A stretch of 11,629 nucleotides of DNA from DASVSE01 sp036399715. Lineage in GTDB: Bacteria; Bacteroidota; Rhodothermia; Rhodothermales; Rubricoccaceae. The DNA is taken from contig DASWMO010000052.1 in assembly GCA_036399715.1 (NCBI GenBank), forward strand, positions 1-11,629, written 5' to 3'. A program made the translations under genes and the position numbers. Shown in pieces: positions 1 to 6,812 of this stretch. The notes below the pieces were generated by a model. That model did no database searches. It saw only the letters and a list, made by a program, of their open reading frames with translations, and was not told where the DNA came from. Numbering within the stretch: the stretch's first letter is position 1; each line of letters opens with the position of its first letter.

Positions 1-2
1 GC

Positions 3-272
3 TCGGGCGAGCGGGCGCACGGCATCTACCTCACCGGGCAGCTCCGCCGGCTGTGGCCGCGCCTGCGCGTGCTCGTCGTGAGCGGCCACGACGAGACGGT
101 CTATGCCGAGCCGGCGCTCGCGGCCGGCGCTCGCGGCTACCTCATGAAACACGAAGCAGCCCCGAGCCTCATCTCGGCGCTGACGCGCGTACTCCGCGGC
201 GAGGTCGTCCTCAGCGCGCGGATGCAGAAGGCGCTGCCCGAGGCGCTCTGCATGACTCTACCCGCGCTCTAG
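3..272 (+). CDS. Response regulator receiver domain, C-terminal part (5' cut by window)
   Basis: The frame is open from the first bases of the window to a TAG at 270-272. The translation matches the second half of a CheY-like receiver domain of the NarL/FixJ type. It has helix alpha3 (about 'GIYLTGQLRRLWPRLR'), strand beta4 'VLVVSGHDE' with the conserved Ser, helix alpha4 'YAEPALAAGARG', strand beta5 'YLMKH' with the conserved Lys, then alpha5 and the 'GEVVLSARM' linker start. The phospho-accepting Asp lies upstream of the window. In most NarL-type regulators a LuxR-type helix-turn-helix follows this linker. Here the protein stops after 'LPEALCMTLPAL', and none of the forward frames downstream shows an HTH. 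It is therefore either a stand-alone receiver or a regulator truncated in its linker. The true start is outside the window. Family assignment is secure; output and partner kinase are unknown. Confidence 0.8.
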   Translation, partial: SGERAHGIYLTGQLRRLWPRLRVLVVSGHDETVYAEPALAAGARGYLMKHEAAPSLISALTRVLRGEVVLSARMQKALPEALCMTLPAL

Positions 273-392
273 GCGCCCACGCGACGGCTCCGGATTCACC
301 CCGCTCCGCCAGCCGCCGGCCGGTGGGGCCTTGCTCGGTGGCGCTGGAGTTCCACAGCTGTGCCGCAACCGATAGCGTCGTATTGAAGATGC

Positions 393-1022
393 TCAGCTCT
401 CCCGCCGCGCGACGACGCTGAACAGCGGGTCGCCCCCGCGTGGCGTGTGTGCCCGCAGGTCGGGCTCGCCGAAACCGCCCGCCTCGCGGACGTAGATCCC
501 GACGAGCGCCGAGTGCCCCGCATCGCCCAGCGCGGCCCACGCGCGGACAGCCTTGGTCGGGAAGCAGCGGTTCGAGAACGTGACGACGAGCGCACCGCCG
601 GGCCGCTCCGCCGACCCGGGCCGGAGCACGCGGGCAATCTCGGCGAAGACCTCGACCGGCTGCGTGAGGTACTGCACCGAGACGCAGATCAGAACCGCGT
701 CGAACGACGCGTCGGCGTAAGGCAGCCGCGGGTCGGTGTTAAGGTTCTGGACGATGCGTTCGGTCAGGGCCGGGTTGGCCGCGAGTTCGGCCGCGTTCAT
801 CCCCAGCCCCGCCACGCGCCCGTATGCCACGTCCTCGGGCAGGTGGCTCACGTGCGACGTCATCAGGTCCAGCACGTCCGCCCCCGCCCCGACCGTCTCG
901 CGGTACAGGTCGGTCACTGCCGCGACCGCCGCCGCGTCGATGTGCGTCACGAAGCGCGGCTGCGTATAGAAGTCCGCATCGTCGGACTCGTCCTGTCGGC
1001 GGAAAACGTCGGGCGGCAGCAT
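393..1022 (-). CDS. Class I SAM-dependent methyltransferase (type 11 fold)
   Basis: This 209-residue protein has the layout of a small Rossmann-fold methyltransferase. Motif I is at about residues 49-62 ('DVLDLMTSHVSHLP'), a second strand and loop at 70-80 ('VAGLGMNAAEL'), motif II/III region 'LPYADASFDAVLICVSVQYL' at 100-119, and the post-motif helix 'EVFAEIARVLRPG' at 124-136, with a later strand 'ALVVTFSNRCFP'. Motif I reads DLMTS where most family members have a DxGxGxG loop; I recall a subgroup with 'DLMSSWVSHLP', so this is probably a lineage trait and not decay. The substrate cannot be told from sequence. The gene converges on the response regulator (121-bp spacer, no clear terminator) and diverges from the exported protein starting at 1190. 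No Shine-Dalgarno is seen before the ATG. Fold is confident; function is not. Confidence 0.82.
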   Translation of the reverse strand: MLPPDVFRRQDESDDADFYTQPRFVTHIDAAAVAAVTDLYRETVGAGADVLDLMTSHVSHLPEDVAYGRVAGLGMNAAELAANPALTERIVQNLNTDPRLPYADASFDAVLICVSVQYLTQPVEVFAEIARVLRPGSAERPGGALVVTFSNRCFPTKAVRAWAALGDAGHSALVGIYVREAGGFGEPDLRAHTPRGGDPLFSVVARRES

Positions 1023-1151
1023 CGGAACACAGGGTGGGGCAGCCTCGACGCGGCGCCGCGCGCCCGGTTTCCCCGGCCGTCCCGATCACCCCACGCCGAA
1101 AGTCGCCCCTCGCCACGGTCCACGCCGTGCCCCACGCACCGTTCCAGCGCG

Positions 1152-1159
1152 TAAGCTTG
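1152..1159 (+). promoter_or_regulatory. Possible Bacteroidota-type -7 element
   Basis: TAAGCTTG matches the Bacteroidota -7 consensus TAnnTTTG at all but one position. It sits about 30 nt before the ATG at 1190, in the spacer between divergent genes. No convincing TTTG-type -33 element lies at the usual distance. This is a weak call. Confidence 0.25.
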
Positions 1160-1189
1160 CCGTTCCACTCCGCGTCCGACGTGCCCGCC

Positions 1190-1555
1190 ATGCGCCACTC
1201 TGTCCACCTGTTTCTTTTCCTCATCGTCGGCCTGTCCCTGAGCCAGGAGGCCAGCGCGCAGGGCGTCCGACGGGTCTGCACACCGTCGTCGCCATGCCCG
1301 ACGCTTGCGGAAATCGACGCAAGGCGGGCAGTGGAGGACTCACTTCGCGCGGTGGAGCGCGAGGACTCCCGCCGCCGAATCCAGGCGCTCGACGCCGCCC
1401 GGGCAGAGCGCGTCCGGCTCTATCTCGACCAGCACCCGGACGCGTTGAAGTGGGCCGCCTCGATGGGGGTCGTTCTCGAGGACGTGACGCCCTGGGGAGA
1501 GCCACTGTACATCGGCAACTTGGCCGGGGACGCCTCGCTGCCACCCCCGCCCTGA
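1190..1555 (+). CDS. Small exported protein, possible truncated propeptide-like region
   Basis: The predicted protein has 121 residues. It begins with a clear signal peptide: hydrophobic core 'LFLFLIVGLSLS' and a probable cleavage site at 'ASAQ-G' near residues 22-25. A charged helical stretch of Arg, Glu and Ala (about 45-80) follows, then 'ALKWAASMGVVLEDVTPWGEPLYIGNL' split over residues 84-110. That last part loosely resembles the N-terminal region of secreted subtilisin-like proteases in Bacteroidota, where a similar 'G.P.Y...N' strand precedes the catalytic domain; this is an inference from memory and weak. No catalytic domain follows. The ORF ends PPPP-stop, with the last sense codon CCC before TGA. 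The ATG at 1190 was chosen because it begins the signal peptide; the longer upstream frame reads as non-coding. It may be a complete small secreted protein or the remnant of a longer gene. Confidence 0.6.
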   Translation: MRHSVHLFLFLIVGLSLSQEASAQGVRRVCTPSSPCPTLAEIDARRAVEDSLRAVEREDSRRRIQALDAARAERVRLYLDQHPDALKWAASMGVVLEDVTPWGEPLYIGNLAGDASLPPPP

Positions 1556-1590
1556 CAGCCGACGCAGCCGCCTCCAGCCCGAGCACACCC

Positions 1591-1779
1591 ACAACCGCCC
1601 CGGCGACGCTCACAACCACCCCGGGAGCACCTACAACCGCCCCGGCGACACCTACGGCCGCCCCGACGGCATCCACAACCGCCCCGGCGACACCTGCAAC
1701 CGCCCCGGCAGCATCCACAACCGTCCCGGGAGCACCCACAACCACCCCGGCAGCCCTCGCCACCGCCCCGCCCCCCACC
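1591..1779 (+). repeat. 21-bp tandem repeat, about nine units
   Basis: Consecutive 21-nt units resemble acaaccgccccggcgacacc plus one base. Eight clear copies run 1591-1758 and a ninth, diverged copy runs 1759-1779, directly before the ATG at 1788. Because 21 is a multiple of three, each frame gives a seven-residue repeat. The frame of the 1788 gene reads like 'HNRPGDT', with C in nearly every third codon position; the next frame reads like 'TTAPATP'. No in-frame start codon precedes 1788 after the TGA at 1485-1487, so the repeat is not translated with the downstream gene unless a frameshift occurs. Copies differ mainly at positions 12-16 and 18-21 of the unit. Confidence 0.85.
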
Positions 1780-1787
1780 CCGACCCC

Positions 1788-2441
1788 ATGCCCGACTTCT
1801 CCAAACTCCCCATCCCCAACCTCCTCCTCGCCTCGACGCGCCTCCACACCGGCTCCCGAGACAACCCCGAGATCGCCAAAGACCTCCTCCCCTTCGGCGG
1901 CCACGACAAAACCACCGCCGACGCCGCCCTCGCCCTCATCGACCAGATCCGCGACGCCATCAAGAACCAGAGCGCCGAAGAGATCGAGCAGATCGCCGCC
2001 TCCGCCGACTCCCGCGCCGCCACCGCCGAAGCCGGCGCCGCCTACGCCGTCCACCGCCAGCGCGCCGCCCGTGCCCACCCCCGCGGCACCGTCGGCTACA
2101 CCGCCCTCGACCTCAACGGACGCATCGCCACCGCCGAAGTCCCCATGCTCGCCGAGGCCCGCAAATTCCACGAGGCCTTCCAGACCAACCCCGTCCTCCT
2201 CACCGGCATCCCCGCCCTCACCCCCGAGGACGTCGAAGAAGCCCTCGCCCTCATCATGGCCGCAGAACTCGCCGACGACCACCAGACCGAGGAAACCGGC
2301 GAGTCCGAGCGCGCCACTGCCCTCGTCGCCCCGCTCGTCGCCCGCCTCCGCGCCGTCTCCGCCCGCGCCGCGAAGGACGCCAAAGACGCCCTCCGCGACA
2401 AGCCCCAGCTCCGCGAAGTCCTCGGCCTCATGGAGCGGTAG
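1788..2441 (+). CDS. Hypothetical helical protein, unrecognised
   Basis: The predicted protein has 217 residues and I do not recognise the family. It begins 'MPDFSKLPIPNLLLASTRL', then appears almost wholly alpha-helical. It has amphipathic stretches such as 'AALALIDQIRDAIKNQSAEE' (residues about 46-65), an 'LTPEDVEEALALIMAAELAD' helix near 144-163, and an Ala/Arg/Lys-rich C-terminal helix ending 'REVLGLMER'. There is no signal peptide, membrane segment or metal motif. Coding evidence is the length, the consistent C-ending codons and the balanced residue composition. Alanine is almost always GCC, with only about one GCG. The ATG lies 1 nt after a CCGACCC box like that before several other genes here. 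It sits right behind a 21-bp tandem repeat and ends 98 bp from the converging atpG. It may be cytoplasmic, or the C-terminal part of a frameshifted secreted protein starting at 1190. Confidence 0.65.
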   Translation: MPDFSKLPIPNLLLASTRLHTGSRDNPEIAKDLLPFGGHDKTTADAALALIDQIRDAIKNQSAEEIEQIAASADSRAATAEAGAAYAVHRQRAARAHPRGTVGYTALDLNGRIATAEVPMLAEARKFHEAFQTNPVLLTGIPALTPEDVEEALALIMAAELADDHQTEETGESERATALVAPLVARLRAVSARAAKDAKDALRDKPQLREVLGLMER

Positions 2442-2481
2442 GCCAGCGCCCCCCGCGCCTCCCGACGCCCCGCCCTGAAAC

Positions 2482-2520
2482 GCGAAACGGCCACCAGGAC
2501 GCTCCCGGGGGCCGTTTCGC
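2482..2520. terminator. Bidirectional hairpin between converging genes
   Basis: A perfect 11-bp inverted repeat, gcgaaacggcc (2482-2492) and ggccgtttcgc (2510-2520), encloses a 17-nt loop. It lies 40 nt after the stop at 2441 and 18 nt past the atpG stop on the other strand. Neither side has a T-tract, so it would act as a stem-loop end in both directions without the classical U-run. Confidence 0.65.
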
Positions 2521-2538
2521 AGAGTAAGCGAGCGCAGC

Positions 2539-3462
2539 CTACGCGTCCGCGAGCGCCTCAGCGCCCGACGAGATCTCGATGATCTCCGTCGTGATCGCCG
2601 CCTGCCGCGCACGGTTGTACGTGAGCTGGAGCGACTTCAGCAGCTCGCCCGCGTTCGTCGTCGCGTTGTCCATCGCCACCATCCGCGCGCCCTGCTCGGA
2701 CGCGTTGGACTCCAGCAGCGCCCGCCAGATCTGGTACTGCAGGAACTCCGGCAGCAGCTTCTCCAGCAGCGCCTCCGGCGACGGCTCGAACAGGTAGTCC
2801 ACCCTCGCCACCGCCTCGCCGGACGTGTTGTACGCCTCGCTGTCCTCCATCACCGGCGTAAAGAAGGCCTCAGCCGGCACCGGCAGCAGCGTCTCGACGA
2901 TCCGGTTCTGCGTGATCGTGTTCTTGAACTCGTTGTAGACCAGCTCGACACGGTCCCAGCGGCCGTCCATGAAGCCCTGCACGGCGAGGTCTGCGAGCTC
3001 GCCCGAGCGCTCGAAACGAAGGTCCGTGAAGAACCCCCGGTAGTCGCCTTCGAGCGTCGCGCCGCGGGCGGCGAAGTACTCGTGGCCCTTCCGCCCGACG
3101 GCCGCGACGTGGAGACGGCCGGCCGCGCGGAGATCCCCGTAGCGTTCGGCGATCGCGATCTCGGCGGCCTTGAGCAGGTTCGTGTTGAACGCGCCGGCGA
3201 GCCCGCGGTCGCTCGTGACGACGATCAGGAGCACGCCCGAAACCGTCTCACGCGTCTCGAAGAGCGGGTGCTCGGTCGGGTCCAACTGGCTCCGGAGGTG
3301 CCCGATGAGCTCGCGGACCTTGTACGCGTACGGCCGGGCCGTAAAGATGCGCTCCTGCGCCCGTCGCAGCTTCGCCGCCGCGACCATCTTCATCGCGCGC
3401 GTGATCTGCTGCGTGTTCTTGACCGAGCCGATGCGGCCGCGGATGTCTCTGAGACTCGCCAT
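2539..3462 (-). CDS. atpG: F1Fo ATP synthase subunit gamma
   Basis: This 307-residue protein is the central rotor shaft of F1. It turns inside the alpha3beta3 hexamer and couples proton flow through the c-ring to ATP synthesis. The N-terminal helix is the family hallmark ('MASLRDIRGRIGSVKNTQQI' then 'TRAMKMVAAAKLRRAQ'), followed by the Rossmann-like part with 'VTSDRGLAGAFNTNLLK' near residues 83-99. The C-terminal helix is equally typical ('MVAMDNATTNAGELLKSL' then 'QLTYNRARQAAITTEIIEI'). At 307 residues it is slightly longer than the common 285-295 but shows no break. It is the last gene of the atp cluster, 101 bp behind atpA, and that spacer carries a strong hairpin. No Shine-Dalgarno precedes the ATG. 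A stem-loop 18 nt downstream probably ends the operon. Confidence 0.97.
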   Translation of the reverse strand: MASLRDIRGRIGSVKNTQQITRAMKMVAAAKLRRAQERIFTARPYAYKVRELIGHLRSQLDPTEHPLFETRETVSGVLLIVVTSDRGLAGAFNTNLLKAAEIAIAERYGDLRAAGRLHVAAVGRKGHEYFAARGATLEGDYRGFFTDLRFERSGELADLAVQGFMDGRWDRVELVYNEFKNTITQNRIVETLLPVPAEAFFTPVMEDSEAYNTSGEAVARVDYLFEPSPEALLEKLLPEFLQYQIWRALLESNASEQGARMVAMDNATTNAGELLKSLQLTYNRARQAAITTEIIEISSGAEALADA

Positions 3463-3511
3463 GCTCGTCTGGAATGGGGGATGTCGGGCGAGCCCGAATC
3501 TGGGGATGACG

Positions 3512-3554
3512 GACGAGGGGACGGGGAATCAGGCCAGTCGGCCCGTCCCCCGTC
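3512..3554 (-). promoter_or_regulatory. Intercistronic hairpin between atpA and atpG
   Basis: A 9-bp perfect stem (3517-3525 with 3542-3550) is extended by 4 bp (3512-3515 with 3551-3554) past one bulged A, around a 16-nt loop. In the transcript it begins about 9 nt after the atpA stop and ends about 50 nt before the atpG start. Role inferred: partial termination or an RNA end that lowers gamma relative to alpha. Confidence 0.5.
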
Positions 3555-3563
3555 TCACAGCCC

Positions 3564-5174
<1,611 letters not shown>

Positions 5175-5227
5175 CGTGGGGTCGGGGAGCGGCCAGCGGC
5201 CGGCGGAGAAAAAGAGTCGGAGTGGGC

Positions 5228-5249
5228 GCGCGGGCGCCGCGCGGGCGCC
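5228..5249 (-). repeat. 11-bp direct repeat / hairpin at the atpH stop
   Basis: GCGCGGGCGCC occurs twice back to back (5228-5238 and 5239-5249). Because GGCGCC is self-complementary, the two copies can form a 6-bp stem with a 5-nt loop. The second copy reaches the first base of the atpH stop codon. It sits in the 74-bp spacer before atpA. Confidence 0.5.
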
Positions 5250-5800
5250 TAGTTGGTCGTCACGCCGGCCGAGCGGCCGAGCTGCTCGCGGAGCACGTCG
5301 AGTTGGTGGCGGACCGAGCGGTCGTACACGACGTCGCCGACGCGGACGACGAGTCCGCCGATGAGCTCGGGGCGGACCGTGACGGCGAGGCGGACGGGGG
5401 CGCCCGTGCGGGCTTCGAGGCTCGCCTGGAGCGTCGCTGTCTCGGCGTCCGAGAGCGGCTTCGCCGTGCGGACGTGCGCCTCGACGGTGCCCGAGGCGGT
5501 GTCGCGGAGGCGGCGGACAGCTTCGACGACGGCCGGGATGAGCGCCTCGCGCTGCTTGCTCACCAGCAGATCCAGAAAGCGCATCGTCAGTGGCGACACG
5601 CGGCTGGCGAAGAGGGACTTGAGGACCCGCTCCTTCTTGTCGCGCGAGATGATCGGGCTCTGGAAGAACAGCCGGAGTTCACGCGAGCCGTCGAGCGTCT
5701 CGCCGAGAAAGACGATGTCCGCGTCGACGGCGTCGGCCTGCCCGGTGTGGGCGGCTTCCTGCGTCAGGGCGAGCGCGTAGCGGCGGGCGGTGAGGTCCAT
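5249..5800 (-). CDS. atpH: F1Fo ATP synthase subunit delta
   Basis: The 183-residue protein has the length and layout of the delta (OSCP) subunit, which sits on top of F1 and ties it to the b-subunit stalk. The N-terminal six-helix domain begins 'MDLTARRYALALTQEA' and includes 'FFQSPIISRDKKERVLKSLF'. The C-terminal domain has the conserved 'AVRRLRDTASGTVEAHVRTA' strand and 'LIGGLVVRVGDVVYDRSVRHQ' near residues 146-166. The start at 5800 begins the conserved 'ARRYA' helix; the much longer upstream frame is Pro/Arg-rich noise overlapping atpF. A CCGACCC box lies 2 nt before the ATG. It follows atpF by 67 bp and precedes atpA by 74 bp. Confidence 0.95.
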   Translation of the reverse strand: MDLTARRYALALTQEAAHTGQADAVDADIVFLGETLDGSRELRLFFQSPIISRDKKERVLKSLFASRVSPLTMRFLDLLVSKQREALIPAVVEAVRRLRDTASGTVEAHVRTAKPLSDAETATLQASLEARTGAPVRLAVTVRPELIGGLVVRVGDVVYDRSVRHQLDVLREQLGRSAGVTTN

Positions 5801-5834
5801 CGGGGTCGGGTATGCGAAACGCGGGAGGTGCAGG

Positions 5835-5850
5835 CGAGGCGTGGGCCTCG
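5835..5850 (-). promoter_or_regulatory. Intercistronic hairpin between atpF and atpH
   Basis: CGAGGC (5835-5840) and GCCTCG (5845-5850) form a perfect 6-bp stem with a 4-nt loop. It begins 17 nt after the atpF stop in the transcript. Role unknown; one of a series of spacer hairpins in the cluster. Confidence 0.4.
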
Positions 5851-5867
5851 GGCCGACCCGCGTCTCG

Positions 5868-6371
5868 TCAGTTGGTCGGCATCTCGGCGATAAAGCGGCC
5901 GACGAGGTCGGACTGCTTCTGGGCGTCGATCTGCTCGCCGAGGATCTTCTCGGCGGCGCCGATGGCGAGGGCAGCGACCTCGGAGCGGAGTTCGCCGATG
6001 GCCTGCTGCTTCTGGCGCTCGATGTCCGCCGAGGCCTGGGCCTGCATGCGGGCGATCTCGGCCTTGGTCCGCTCGACGTCGGCGTCGCGCATCTGGGCGG
6101 CGGCTTCGCGGGCCTCGCGGAGGATGGTCTGGGCCTGACGGCCAGCTTCCTGGCGCTGCGCGTCCGTGTCGGACTGCAGGCGCTTGGCCTCGGCGAGGGC
6201 ATTCTCGGCACGCGCCATCGACTCCTCGATGGTGCTCTCGCGCTCTTTGAGGCCGCCGAGGATGGCGGGCCACGCAAACTTGCCGAGCAGGCCGAGCAGC
6301 AGCAGGAACGCGAGGACGGTCCAGACGGCGAGCCCGGGGTTGAGGTCGAGCAGGCTGGCAGCGAGAAGCAT
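5868..6371 (-). CDS. atpF: F1Fo ATP synthase subunit b
   Basis: With the start at 6371 the protein has 167 residues, normal for subunit b, the peripheral stalk that holds F1 against subunit a. A single membrane helix ('GLAVWTVLAFLLLLGLLG', about 13-30) is followed by 'KFAWPAILGGLKERESTIEE' and a long, highly charged Ala/Glu/Gln/Arg coiled coil running almost to the C-terminus, where 'ALAIGAAEKILGEQI' matches the delta-binding end. An upstream ATG at 6419 would add 16 residues of Pro-rich sequence that looks untranslated; 6371 is preferred because it puts the membrane helix at the usual place. Its leader is C-rich (tctcccaccccg) with no Shine-Dalgarno. It follows atpE by 79 bp across a 10-bp stem-loop. 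Confidence 0.95.
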   Translation of the reverse strand: MLLAASLLDLNPGLAVWTVLAFLLLLGLLGKFAWPAILGGLKERESTIEESMARAENALAEAKRLQSDTDAQRQEAGRQAQTILREAREAAAQMRDADVERTKAEIARMQAQASADIERQKQQAIGELRSEVAALAIGAAEKILGEQIDAQKQSDLVGRFIAEMPTN

Positions 6372-6403
6372 CGGGGTGGGAGAAGGCGGGGGATTGACGG
6401 GCA

Positions 6404-6437
6404 CGGGCTCGCCGGGCACAGTGACCAGGCGAGCCCG
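6404..6437 (-). promoter_or_regulatory. Strong hairpin between atpE and atpF
   Basis: CGGGCTCGCC (6404-6413) and GGCGAGCCCG (6428-6437) make a perfect 10-bp stem around a 14-nt loop, starting 13 nt after the atpE stop. This is the strongest stem-loop inside the cluster. It lies just behind the gene whose product is needed in the highest copy number (the c-ring). A role in stabilising the upstream mRNA or partly stopping transcription is an inference. Confidence 0.55.
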
Positions 6438-6450
6438 CAGGTCAAGGCAC

Positions 6451-6681
6451 TTAAGCCTTGATCGCCATCAGGATGCAGACGATGAGGCCGAAGAACGTCG
6501 CGCCCTCGATGAGAGCGGCGGCGATGATCATCGTCGTGCGGATGTCGCCGGCCGCTTCGGGCTGGCGGGCCGAGCCTTCGAGGGCGGCGGCGGCGAGGCG
6601 GCCGATGCCGATGCCGGCGCCGATGACGGCGAGGCCAGCACCGATGCCGGCGCCGAGGTAACCAAGTGCAACAGACTCCAT
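6451..6681 (-). CDS. atpE: F1Fo ATP synthase subunit c (proteolipid)
   Basis: The 76-residue proteolipid forms the rotor ring in the membrane. It is a hairpin of two helices. The first carries the Gly-rich 'GAGIGAGLAVIGAGIGIG' pattern (residues 10-27), then comes the polar loop 'ARQPE' at 38-42, and the second helix has the ion-carrying carboxylate Glu59 in 'AALIEGATFFGLIV'. The residues that mark sodium-coupled rings are absent: there is no Gln in the first helix at the expected place and no Ser/Thr right after the Glu. Proton coupling is therefore the likelier mode. The start at 6681 gives the normal length; the long upstream frame is an antisense-like shadow of atpB. It follows atpB by 131 bp and is trailed by a strong hairpin. 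Confidence 0.97.
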   Translation of the reverse strand: MESVALGYLGAGIGAGLAVIGAGIGIGRLAAAALEGSARQPEAAGDIRTTMIIAAALIEGATFFGLIVCILMAIKA

Positions 6682-6789
6682 GACGAAAGCGGGATGGGTG
6701 GATCGAGGGAGAAACGTGGCGCGGTCGCGCCGGGCGCGGATGCGCGTGCGCTCGTGCGCGGGGGGCGTCGTCGCCCGGTAGTGGAGAGG

Positions 6790-6805
6790 GCCCGCCGGAG
6801 CGGGC
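6790..6805 (-). promoter_or_regulatory. Intercistronic hairpin between atpB and atpE
   Basis: GCCCGC (6790-6795) and GCGGGC (6800-6805) form a 6-bp stem with a 4-nt loop, 7 nt after the atpB stop. The same 131-bp spacer has a second GC-rich inverted repeat, GGCGC/GCGCC, at 6718-6731. Either may affect processing between the low-copy a gene and the high-copy c gene. Confidence 0.4.
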
Positions 6806-6812
6806 TGCGGGG

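Noticed and set aside
354..363. Palindrome CACAGCTGTG between the response regulator and the methyltransferase as a terminator or operator
   Set aside because: Only 10 nt with no loop and no T-run; one such site is expected by chance and nothing else supports it.
1591..1779. CRISPR array
   Set aside because: Units are contiguous 21-mers without unique spacers; this is a plain tandem repeat.
1294..2478. Long + strand frame rich in Pro/Thr/Ser over the repeat and the 1788 gene
   Set aside because: Past 1788 it is simply the shifted frame of a better coding ORF; residue composition is low complexity from C-rich DNA.
1221..2612. 463-codon minus-strand frame rich in Gly/Ala/Val
   Set aside because: A shadow of C-rich plus-strand coding and the tandem repeat; it overlaps the atpG end and the terminator.
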